This document shows positions 46,634-54,946 of a stretch of 64,000 bases of DNA, in pieces. The DNA lies in assembly GCA_963776845.1 (NCBI GenBank), contig CAVZOJ010000023.1, positions 62,001-126,000 of the forward strand, given 5' to 3'. The translations under genes were made by a program, and so were the position numbers. Origin of the DNA: Roseitranquillus sp963776845 (GTDB taxonomy: Bacteria > Pseudomonadota > Alphaproteobacteria > Rhodobacterales > Rhodobacteraceae). Position 1 is the stretch's first letter, and each line of letters starts with the position of its first letter. The notes under the pieces were generated by a model. The model made no database searches, had not been told where the DNA came from, and saw nothing but the letters and a program-made list of their open reading frames with translations.

Positions 46634-47664
46634 GTGGAGCTGTATCGGAAGGTTCGCCGCGCCTGCTTCAGGCAAGGCATGAGCAAGCGCGCCATCGCGC
46701 GTCACTTCGGGATCTCGCGCGACAGCGTTGGCAAGATGATCGTCTTCTCGGTGCCGTCGGGCTACCGGAGGACGGCGCCGATCAAGCGACCGAAGCTGGA
46801 CGGGTTCACCGAGATCATCGACGCTTGGCTGCGTGACGACGCCGACCCCCTCGCAAGCAGCGGCACACGGCCGAGCGGGTCCTCGACCGGCTTCGTGACG
46901 AGCACGGGTTCACCGGCGGCTACACCATCGTGAAGGCATACCTGCGCGAGCATCAGCGGCGCAGCCGCGAGATGTTCGTGCCGCTTCACCATGCGCCCGG
47001 GCACGCGCAGGCGGACTTCGGCGAGGTGATGGTCGTCATCGGCGGGGTCGAGCAGAAAGCGCATTTCTTCGCCTTCGACCTGCCGCACGGCGATGCGTGT
47101 TACGTCGGCGCGTATCCGGCGGCGACGGCGGAGGCGTGGACCGACGGCCAGGTCCATTTGTTCGCATTCCTCGGGCGGGTGCCGCTGTCGGTGCTCTACG
47201 ACAACGACCGCTGCCCGGTGACGCGCATCCTGCCGGACGGGACGCGCAAACGGGCGACGCTCTTCAGCGGGATGCTGTCGCACTACGTGATCGAGGACCG
47301 ATACGGCCGGCCCGGGAAGGGCAATGACAAAGGCGCGGTCGAGGGGACCGTCGGCTGGTCTCGGCGCAACTTCATGGTGGCCACCGCGGTTTGCGACCTG
47401 CGACGAGTTCGACGACTGGCTGGAGGAGCAATGCCGCAGGCGGCAGCCGGAGATCCTGCGGGCGCACCAGGAGACGAGGCAATGATGCCGCTGCCTGCGG
47501 CGCCGTTCAAGGCCTGCGACCAGTCGCGCGGACGGGTCAGTTCGCAGGCGCTGGTGCGCTACAGGAGTTCGAGCGTGAAAGAATTCGATCCAGTGGATCG
47601 ATTTTAGCGAAGAACGACTATTCGGTGCCGGTCGCCTATGGCCACAGCGACGTCTGGATCAGGG
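46634..47664 (+). pseudogene. IS21-family IstA transposase remnant
   Basis: The IstA pattern is clear in pieces: the helix-turn-helix RQGMSKRAIARHFGISRDSV, then HAPGHAQADFGEVMVVIGG, VPLSVLYDNDRCPVTRI, GRPGKGNDKGAVEG and at the end NDYSVPVAYGHSDVW. The frame is lost at a C run near 46846-46850, again near 47380, and by a 47-base palindromic insertion at 47563-47609 that brings a stop. The 3' end and the istB helper are absent: at about 47664 the sequence switches to a fragment of an opposing gene. The element cannot be active. Confidence 0.8.
47563..47609. repeat. Short palindromic element with TCCAGTGGA core, copy A
   Basis: A 47-base segment interrupts istA between the codons for LVRY and KNDYSVP. 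Its centre CGATCCAGTGGATCG (47586-47600) is a perfect palindrome around G, flanked by GAAAGAATT and ATTTTAGCG and, further out, GTTC/GAAC. It shares its architecture with a 42-base insertion in the IS481 transposase at 63001-63042. It adds a stop codon to the IstA frame. Confidence 0.6.
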
Positions 47665-47893
47665 GCCGCGCGAAGCGTGAAGCCGATGCCGAGCCCGCCG
47701 ATCAGTAGCCGCGGCGGCGGACGGTCGCCGAGCTGCTCGATGGAGAGCGTCGCCAGCGCCTCCTCCGATCCGCTGAGGCGGCTGCTCTTCAGCTCCCTGC
47801 CGCGGTAGAGACGGATCGAGAATCCGTCGCCGCGCCGCATCAGCCGCATTTGGCTCACCCTCGGGTGTCGTCGCCGATCCAAATTCGTGCCAT
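47664..47893 (-). pseudogene. N-terminal fragment of a spermidine synthase-like gene
   Basis: The fragment starts at ATG 47893 (ARIWIGDDT), shifts frame after about ten codons and then reads MRLMRRGDGFSIRLYRG, LKSSRLSGSEEALATLS and RLLIGGLGIGFTLRAA. These are the first 75 or so residues of the spermidine synthase-like protein common in Rhodobacterales, including the SAM-binding GGLGxGFTLRA. The rest was lost where the fragment joins the IS21 remnant at about 47664. Confidence 0.65.
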
Positions 47894-48045
47894 GGCAGCA
47901 CAGTGCGTCTCCCCCCTCGCGTCCCGTCGATGCCTCTACGCCACCGAGGAATTCTGCAACGCCGTCCGCACGCCATTTCGATGGCCGACGCTGCCTTGCG
48001 CGACGCTTTTCGGTCCGGATGGCGGGTGGCAGCCTCCCGCCCCGG

Positions 48046-49015
48046 CTAGGCTGGCGCGCGGGTGGTGAGGCGCAGCAGGCCCTTCTGCAGCAGAATGAAG
48101 GCGAGGAGCAGCGCACCGATGACGATCTTGGTCCACCAACTTGATAGGGACCCGTCGAAGACGATGTAGGTCTGTATCAGCCCCATCGTGAGCACGCCGA
48201 ACAGCGTTCCAACGACGTAGCCGGCGCCGCCGGTCAGCAGCGTGCCGCCGATCACCACCGCGGCGATGGCTGTGAGTTCCGTGCCGACTGTCGCGAGCGG
48301 ATAGCCCGAGCCCGTGTAGATCGCGAAGACGATACCGGCCAAGCCGGCCATGAGCCCCGAGAACGCATAGATGGCGATGGTCGTGCGTCCAACTTCGACA
48401 CCCATCAGGCGCGCAGTTGACGGACCGCCGCCGATGGCGAAGACACTGGCGCCGAAGCGGGTTCGGTGGGCAACAAGCGCGCCGGCCGCTATCGATAGCA
48501 CCATGAGCCCACCGATCAGCGTGAAGCGCCCACCACCGGGCATCCGCCAGTAGGAACCCTGAAGCGCCTCGAAGAAGGGATGATCGATCGGCACCGAGTT
48601 CGATTGTCAGCATGTAGGCGGCGCCACGGGCCAGGAACATTCCCGCCAGCGTCACGATGAAGGCCGGCATGGCGAGGGCGTGAATGACCGCCCCCATCGC
48701 GGCGCCGAAGCCAGTGGTCACAACCAGCAACAAGGCGAAGACGGCGAGCGGATGCAACCCCGTGTCGCGCAGCAGAACCGCAACGAAGACGCCCGAAAAG
48801 GCGATTACCGAACCCACGCTCAGGTCGATGCCGCCCGACAGGATCACCACGGTCATGCCGACCGCGACGATGCCCAGATATGCGTTGTCGGTGAGAAGAT
48901 TGCCCATCACGCGGGTGGACAGCATGAACGGAAACTGAAGCCAGCAGAGGAAGTAGGCCGTAACGAAAATCGCGACCGTGGCGAGAAGCGGAAACATTCT
49001 GGGGTTCGGAGCCAT
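48046..49015 (-). pseudogene. yjfF: Furanose ABC transporter permease YjfF, one frameshift
   Basis: The corrected product (about 323 residues) is the second permease of a YtfQRT-YjfF type importer for galactofuranose or arabinofuranose. The N-terminal part reads GIVAVGMTVVILSGGIDLSV, ending MLTIE near 48602; after an apparent extra base at 48598-48602 the rest continues as SVPIDHPFFEALQGSYWR to the normal C terminus. ATG 49015 overlaps the ytfT stop as ATGA. The single indel may be a sequencing error, since both parts are otherwise intact. Confidence 0.8.
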
Positions 49016-50040
49016 CAGGACGCCTCCTCGCCGGCCAAGGGTTCGGGCTCTCGCCGGCGCCGCTGCCCGGCACGAAAGACATGCCAGTATCCGGCGAGGT
49101 TTGGCGACTGCACGAGCAGGATCATCAGCACCAGACCCGACTTGATGACGAGGTTGTATTCCGACGGAAACCCCGCAAGCAGGATACCCGTGTCGACCGT
49201 CTGGATGATGAGCGCACCCAACACCGACGCCGCGACCGAGAAGCGCCCGCCCATCAGGGAATTGCCGCCGATCACCACCGCCAGGATTGCATCGAGCTCC
49301 AGCCAGAGGCCCGCATTGTTGGCGTCGGCTCCGCGAATGTCGGCAGTTGCCACGATCCCCGCGAGGGCCGCGCAAAGGCCTGAAGCCATGTAGACGGCGA
49401 TCAGCAGCACCCGCGCATTGACGCCCGCAAGCGCCGAGGCCGAACGGTTGATGCCGATGGATTCGACGAGGAGGCCGAGGGCCGTGCGTCGCATGACGAG
49501 CGCAACGGCGATCCCGGTTGCGAGCCACAGAAGCGCGGGTACGGGCACGCCCGCGACGGTGCCGGATCCGAACCAGGAGAACGCGGGTTCGGTGAACGTA
49601 AGAATGCGCCCTTCGGTGATGAGTTGGGCCACCCCGCGTCCCGAGGTCATCAGGATCAGCGTCGCGACGATCGGCTGGATGCCGATGATGGAAACGAGGC
49701 AGCCGTTCCAGAGCCCGCAGGCAAGCCCCGCAGCAAGCGCGAGGATGAATGCGGCGCCCACGCCCCAGCCGGCGGCCAGCGTCCATGCCGCCACCGCACC
49801 CGCGATGGCCATCACCGTCCCCACCGAGAGGTCGATGCCCCGGGTGGCGATGACCAGCGTCATGCCGATGGCCAGAAGCGCCACAGGCGCGCCACGCTTC
49901 ACGATATCGACGATCGGCCCGGTCAAGCGGCCATTTTCGAAAGAAATCTGCAGGAATTGCGGGAAGAACAACGTGACCAGAGCGATCAGCGCTGCGAGCG
50001 TGACGATCTGCGGCAGGCAGCGGCGAAGCGCGCGGGGCAT
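49015..50040 (-). CDS. ytfT: Furanose ABC transporter permease YtfT
   Basis: This 341-residue permease has the ribose/xylose-type BPD_transp_2 fold with about eight to ten membrane segments and the signatures GMTLVIATRGIDLSVGTVMA and DAILAVVIGGNSLMGGRFSV. It forms the membrane channel with YjfF. The start at ATG 50040 overlaps the ytfR TGA by one base (TGATG). Gene order ytfQ-ytfR-ytfT-yjfF is as in E. coli, where the system imports galactofuranose. Confidence 0.9.
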   Translation of the reverse strand: MPRALRRCLPQIVTLAALIALVTLFFPQFLQISFENGRLTGPIVDIVKRGAPVALLAIGMTLVIATRGIDLSVGTVMAIAGAVAAWTLAAGWGVGAAFILALAAGLACGLWNGCLVSIIGIQPIVATLILMTSGRGVAQLITEGRILTFTEPAFSWFGSGTVAGVPVPALLWLATGIAVALVMRRTALGLLVESIGINRSASALAGVNARVLLIAVYMASGLCAALAGIVATADIRGADANNAGLWLELDAILAVVIGGNSLMGGRFSVAASVLGALIIQTVDTGILLAGFPSEYNLVIKSGLVLMILLVQSPNLAGYWHVFRAGQRRRREPEPLAGEEAS

Positions 50041-51548
50041 CACGCCATCCTCTCCTCATCCGGCGCCGCGATCGCCTGGACCACGGCGTCGCTCGTGACC
50101 TCCCGCCCGGCGAGCTCGGCCACGTGGGCACGGTCCCTCACGACAATGATGCGATCGGAGGCGGCCACAAGTTCGTCAAGTTCGGAGGAGATCACGAGGA
50201 TCGCCATCCCGCCCTCGGTGATCTCGTCGATAAGCCGCAGGATTTCTGCGTGGGCGCCCACGTCGATGCCCCGCGTCGGCTCGTCCAGAATGAGGAAGCT
50301 CGGATTCATCGCCAGCCACCGGGCGAGGACGACCTTCTGCTGGTTGCCCCCGGAAAGATCGCCCACCGCCTTCTCGGCACCCGCCGTGCGAATGTCGAGC
50401 CGGGCAATGTAGTCCTCGGCTAGCCTGTCCTGTTCCGCGCGGGGGATCGGCCGTGACCAGCCGCGGCGCGCCTGCAGCGCCAGCACGATATTCTCGCGGA
50501 CGGACAGCTCCGGCACGATGCCGTCGATCTTGCGATCCTCGGGGGTGAAGCCGAAGCCCGCCGCGATCGCGTCGCGAGGACTCGCCAGATGCAGCCGCTC
50601 CCCCCGCGCCGTCACGCTGCCGCTTTGCGCGTGACGCACGCCGAACATCAGCTCGGCCGTCTCGGTCCGACCCGACCCGAGGAGACCGGCGAGACCGATC
50701 ACCTCACCCTCGCGCACCGACAGGTCGAACGGCGCGACAAGGCCCGGGCGACCGTAGTTCTCGAAGCGGACCACCTCGGGCCGATCCGCGGTACCAGCAG
50801 CATGGTCGTGCGCGTGTGCCTCGACGTCTTCGAGTTCGCGCCCAAGCATGTGGCGGATCAGGGCGACGCGATCGAGATCGGCGGTAGCCTCCGTGACGAT
50901 CTTCTCGCCGTTTCTCAGCACCGTCACGCGGTCGGTGAGCTGGAAGACCTGATCGAGAAAATGCGAGACGAAGATGATGCCCAGACCGCGGTCCCGCAGG
51001 CGGCGTACCACATCGAACAGCATGCGCGTCTCGGCGGCATCGAGGCTCGCGGTCGGCTCGTCGAGGATCAACACTTTGCCCGACAGCTCAACCGCACGGG
51101 CGATGGCGACGATCTGACGGATAGCGACCGAATAGCTGCCTAGGTCACGACCGACGTCGATGTCGAGCCCGTACCCGTCCAGCATGCGCCGTGCCTCGGC
51201 CCTCTGCGCACGGCCGCTCACGAGCCCGAAGCGGCGCGGCTCGCGTCCGAACGTAAGATTTTGCGCGACCGTCAGATTCTCGAGAAGGTTTACCTCCTGA
51301 TAGACCGTGCCGATGCCCAGCGCCTGTGCCTCCGCCGTGCTTGCGGGCGATATCCTGCGGCCGTCGAGTTCGATCTCGCCGCCATCGCGTCGGTACGCGC
51401 CGGTCAGACACTTGATGAGCGTCGACTTGCCAGCGCCGTTCTCGCCGAGCAGTGCGTGAACTTCACCAGCCGCAAGGTCGAAGTCGACCTGGTCGAGCGC
51501 CTTCGTGCCCGGGAACGTCTTGCTCAGGTCTCGGATGGTCAGGAGCAT
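50040..51548 (-). CDS. ytfR: Furanose ABC transporter ATP-binding protein YtfR
   Basis: The 502 residues hold two ABC domains. The first has Walker A LLGENGAGKSTLIKCLTG and Walker B VLILDEPTASLD; the second has a degenerate Walker A (LLGSGRTETAELMFG) and the signature LSGGNQQKVVLARWL. This is the usual layout for sugar importers of the RbsA/XylG/MglA group. ATG 51548 follows GGAGG at about seven bases; a longer upstream frame is not coding. It energises the YtfT/YjfF channel. Confidence 0.93.
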   Translation of the reverse strand: MLLTIRDLSKTFPGTKALDQVDFDLAAGEVHALLGENGAGKSTLIKCLTGAYRRDGGEIELDGRRISPASTAEAQALGIGTVYQEVNLLENLTVAQNLTFGREPRRFGLVSGRAQRAEARRMLDGYGLDIDVGRDLGSYSVAIRQIVAIARAVELSGKVLILDEPTASLDAAETRMLFDVVRRLRDRGLGIIFVSHFLDQVFQLTDRVTVLRNGEKIVTEATADLDRVALIRHMLGRELEDVEAHAHDHAAGTADRPEVVRFENYGRPGLVAPFDLSVREGEVIGLAGLLGSGRTETAELMFGVRHAQSGSVTARGERLHLASPRDAIAAGFGFTPEDRKIDGIVPELSVRENIVLALQARRGWSRPIPRAEQDRLAEDYIARLDIRTAGAEKAVGDLSGGNQQKVVLARWLAMNPSFLILDEPTRGIDVGAHAEILRLIDEITEGGMAILVISSELDELVAASDRIIVVRDRAHVAELAGREVTSDAVVQAIAAPDEERMA

Positions 51549-51606
51549 CGGACATCCTCCTCCTCGGCTGGCAGGACCGGGGCGGCGAACCGCCCCGGCA
51601 CCGCAC

Positions 51607-52548
51607 TCAGTAGCCCAGATCCTTTCGCGCCTCGTATTCGGCCATTGGATCATCGTCTTGCGTGTAGAGGCGCGAGTCGGTCTGGATGAACTTCGGCGGC
51701 TCGGTGCCGTCGGCCCAGAAGGCCTCGAGTGCATCGAATGCCGGCCCGGCCATGTTCGGCGTCAGCTCCACCGTGGCATTCGCATCACCGTTTGCCATTG
51801 CCTGGAAAATGTCAGGCACCGCGTCGATCGACACGATCAGGATGTCGTCGCCGGGGTCCATCCCAGCCTCGTTGATCGCCTGGATCGCGCCAAGCGCCAT
51901 GTCGTCATTATGGGCGTAGAGCGCGCAGATCTCGTTGCCGGATTCGGCCTGAAGGAAGCTTTCCATCACTTCCTTGCCGCCCGAGCGAGTGAAATCACCG
52001 GTCTGGCTGCGGACGATCTCGATGTCGTCCGCGCCCTCGATCGCGTTTCGGAAGCCCGTCGCGCGGTCGATCGCCGGAGAGGAGCCTGTGGTGCCCTGCA
52101 ATTCGACCACGCGGCATTCACCGTCTGGCTTGTTCTCGACAAGCCACTGGCCCGCAACCTCGCCCTCGTGCACCAGGTCCGAACCGACGGCGGTCAGATA
52201 GAGGTCGTCAGAACTGTCGACCTGCCGGTCGAGCAGCACGACGGGAATTTCGGCCTCCGACGCCTCCTCGAGGACGTTGTCCCAGCCCGTCGCCACGACC
52301 GGCGCGAGCAGGATCGCGTCCACCCCTTGCGCCACGAAGGACCGGATCGCCGCGATCTGGTTCTCCTGCCGCTGCTGGGCGTCCGAGAAGCGCAGATCGA
52401 TGCCACGCTCCTCGGCCTGTTGCCGCGTTAGCGTCGTCTCTGCCGCGCGCCAGCCCAATTCCGAGCCGATCTGCGAGAAGCCGACGGTTTGCGCCGTTGC
52501 GGCCGTGCCAGCAAGGATTGCGGCGCTGGTAAGAAGCATGCGTTTCAT
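51607..52548 (-). CDS. ytfQ: Furanose ABC transporter substrate-binding protein YtfQ
   Basis: A periplasmic binding protein of 313 residues with signal peptide MKRMLLTSAAILAGTAATAQ. It has the ribose-binding-like fold; GFSQIGSELGWRAAETTLTR at the mature N terminus and VATGWDNVLEEASEAEIPVV are typical of YtfQ, which binds galactofuranose in E. coli. Relatives bind arabinofuranose, and the neighbouring sugar-acid genes make either plausible. GGGAG lies upstream of ATG 52548. It heads the ytfQRT-yjfF set, behind the broken aldehyde dehydrogenase. Confidence 0.92.
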   Translation of the reverse strand: MKRMLLTSAAILAGTAATAQTVGFSQIGSELGWRAAETTLTRQQAEERGIDLRFSDAQQRQENQIAAIRSFVAQGVDAILLAPVVATGWDNVLEEASEAEIPVVLLDRQVDSSDDLYLTAVGSDLVHEGEVAGQWLVENKPDGECRVVELQGTTGSSPAIDRATGFRNAIEGADDIEIVRSQTGDFTRSGGKEVMESFLQAESGNEICALYAHNDDMALGAIQAINEAGMDPGDDILIVSIDAVPDIFQAMANGDANATVELTPNMAGPAFDALEAFWADGTEPPKFIQTDSRLYTQDDDPMAEYEARKDLGY

Positions 52549-52662
52549 TTCTTCACTCCCTTTGATGAACGGATCCGGCCTCATTCGGTCGATCCCTGTC
52601 AGGCCGCGTCCGGGGATTCCGGCAGCGGCCTTCGACTTCGAGGGACACAGCCTATCCTCCCG

Positions 52663-54004
52663 TCAGTCCCTCAAATCTTCCGGCAACAGAGCCGCCGGCA
52701 TGTTCTGGTAGCAGACCGCGCGCAGGAAGCGCCGGATCGTCAGCATACCTACACTGGTCGCACCGAAATTCGGGCTTGCCGGGAAGGGTCCGCCATGAAC
52801 CATCGCGTGCGCGACTTCGACGCCCGTCGGAAACCCATTCACCAGCACGCGCCCAGCCTTGCGCTCCAGTACCGGAACGAGTGGCTTGGCCTCTTCGGTG
52901 TCGGCCTCGTCCATTTGAAGCGTAGCAGTGAGCTGGCCGGAAAGATCATGGGCGATCTCCTCGCGCTGTGCGGCGCCTTTCGCACGCACGATGATGCCGG
53001 CCGGACCGAACACTTCGTGAGCCAGAACCGCATGGCGCTGCCAGTCATCGCCAGAGACGGCGAAGATCGCCGGCGCGGCCTGCCTGCCCTCGCAGGTGGC
53101 CGCCAGAATGCGTTCGACGCCCGTGACGCCGCCATGGTCAGCGATGCGGCCCAACTGCTGCCGATCTTGCCCCCGCGCGCCGCCTGCGCTGCGGGAAGCA
53201 CGAAGATCGGGTTGATCGCGCCGAGCTCGCCGTAGAACGGGATCGGTTCCGGGCGCGACATCGCCAGATCGAACAGCGCCTTGCCGCCCCGGAACGAACC
53301 GGTGAAGCCGATCGCGCGGGTCAGCGGATGCGTCACCAACGCCTGTCCCGCCTCGTTCGTGTTCGACTGGACGAAACCGAAGACGCCCGCGGGCATCCCC
53401 GTCTTCGCGATCGCAGCGGCGATGGCGCGCGACCACTCGCGGCAGCCAGGGTGGCCAGGGTGGTCCTTGTAAACAACCGGACATCCGGCCGCCAACGCCG
53501 CTGCCGTGTCGCCGCCCGCCGTCGCAAAGGCGAGTGGGAAGTTCGAGGCGCCGAAGACGCCGATGGGCCCGTTGGGCGCTGCATCATGCGCAAGTCGGCG
53601 CGCGGCATCGGCTGCCGGTCCGGCAGCGCCTCGTCGTGCCGGCGGTCGAGATATGCGCCGTCGCGGATATGGGTCGCCAAAAGACGCAACTGGTTCGCGG
53701 TACGCGGCAGCTCGACCGATCGCAGACGGGGCTCGGGCACGCCGGTCTCGGCCATGCCGACCCCGGTGATCGCATCGACGCGCGCCTCGAGCTCCTCGGC
53801 TTCGAGGAACAGCGCACGATCCTCGCGCGAGCTACAGCCGTAGGTGGCGAACGCCTCCTCGGCGGCCTGCATTGCCGCATCGATCTCGGCCTCACCGCCT
53901 GAATGAACGTTCAGCGGCTCGCCCTTGACCGGGTCGGAGCGAAAAGTGTCGCCCCCCGAGACCCATTTTCCGGCGAGATTGTGCTGTCCTGTGAGATCGG
54001 TCAT
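52663..54004 (-). pseudogene. NADP-dependent aldehyde dehydrogenase (2,5-dioxovalerate type), decayed
   Basis: The fragments match the alpha-ketoglutarate semialdehyde dehydrogenase family of the oxidative arabinose route. Frame one (HNLAGKWVSGGDTFRSDPVK) runs to about 53577, an apparent missing base moves it to a second frame (AAGCPVVYKDHPGHPGCREW, TRAIGFTGSFRGGKALFDLA), and near 53127-53135 it passes to a third (GVTGVERILAATCEGRQAAP, HEVFGPAGIIVRAKGA). At that junction about 55-60 residues are missing, including the GQFCTNPG segment that carries the catalytic cysteine. The gene cannot make an active enzyme even if single-base errors are corrected. Confidence 0.85.
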
Positions 54005-54019
54005 GAAGGCTCCGATTAT

Positions 54020-54946
54020 TCAGTCGTGGAAGGCCGCGACGGTCTCACGCCGACCCAGCATGAAGGCGTCGGCGACGTGGATAAGCGGCTCGGCGTCCAC
54101 GTCGCTCTTGCCCGCCGCGATCAACTCGCCAAAGCGGCGATAGAGGCTGGGATACTCACCCGGCGCCTCGATATGCTGCTCCGTGTCGTCGATGACGAGT
54201 CGTGCCCCCCCTTCGTCGAGGCCAAGAGTACCCGCGTCAGTCTCGATGGCGATCCGCCAAATCTCGCCACCGGACTCGCGCCAATCGAATCCGGCCGTGG
54301 CTTCAAGCCCACCAGGCCCTTCGAACTTCAGATCGGCCGCGATGGGCGTCGCTCGATTTTCGGGAAATGAAAGCGTCGCGGCGGTCAGGTGCAGCTTCAC
54401 GGGCAGGATTTTCGTGACAAGCGACAGCGCATTGATGCCCGGATCGAACACGCCGAGCCCGCCCGGCTGCCAGATCCAAGCCTGTCCCGGATGCCACTTG
54501 CGCACGTCTTCCTTCCAATCGATCCGCACCGATCGGATGCGCTTGTCCGCCAGCCAATCGCGCGCCGCGTCGGCGCCTTCGGCGTAGCGGCTGTGCCACG
54601 TCGCAAAGAGCGTGACATCCGACGCAGAAGCGGCCCCGACGAGCTTGAGCACTTCGGCGACGGAGGCCCCCGGAGGCTTCTCCAGCATGACGTGGCGACC
54701 CGCCGCGAGGGAGGCGCTCGCGGCAGCGTAGCGCGGGAGGGGCGGCATCGTCAGCGAAATCGCGGAGATGTCGGGCCGCGCATCGATCAACGTCGGGACG
54801 TCCGCGAAATTCTCCACGTCCTCCACCCCGCCCGAGCGGCTGACGGTCGCGGCGAGACGAAAGGCGGGGTCCGCCTCGATCGCCGGGATGTGCTGGTCGC
54901 GCGCGATCTTGCCGATGCCGACCAGCGCGATGTCAGTGACTGTCAC
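54020..54946 (-). CDS. D-galactose/L-arabinose 1-dehydrogenase, Gfo/Idh/MocA family
   Basis: This 308-residue oxidoreductase has the N-terminal Rossmann fold (DIALVGIGKIARDQHIPAI) and the active-site EKPPGAS lysine of the Gfo/Idh/MocA family. The sequence pattern and neighbours point to D-galactose or L-arabinose 1-dehydrogenase, which makes the sugar lactone with NAD(P). It begins with GTG 54946 inside the last codons of the dehydratase gene (14-base overlap). It would start the oxidative sugar route of this island; a lactonase gene is not seen. Confidence 0.85.
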   Translation of the reverse strand: MTVTDIALVGIGKIARDQHIPAIEADPAFRLAATVSRSGGVEDVENFADVPTLIDARPDISAISLTMPPLPRYAAASASLAAGRHVMLEKPPGASVAEVLKLVGAASASDVTLFATWHSRYAEGADAARDWLADKRIRSVRIDWKEDVRKWHPGQAWIWQPGGLGVFDPGINALSLVTKILPVKLHLTAATLSFPENRATPIAADLKFEGPGGLEATAGFDWRESGGEIWRIAIETDAGTLGLDEGGARLVIDDTEQHIEAPGEYPSLYRRFGELIAAGKSDVDAEPLIHVADAFMLGRRETVAAFHD

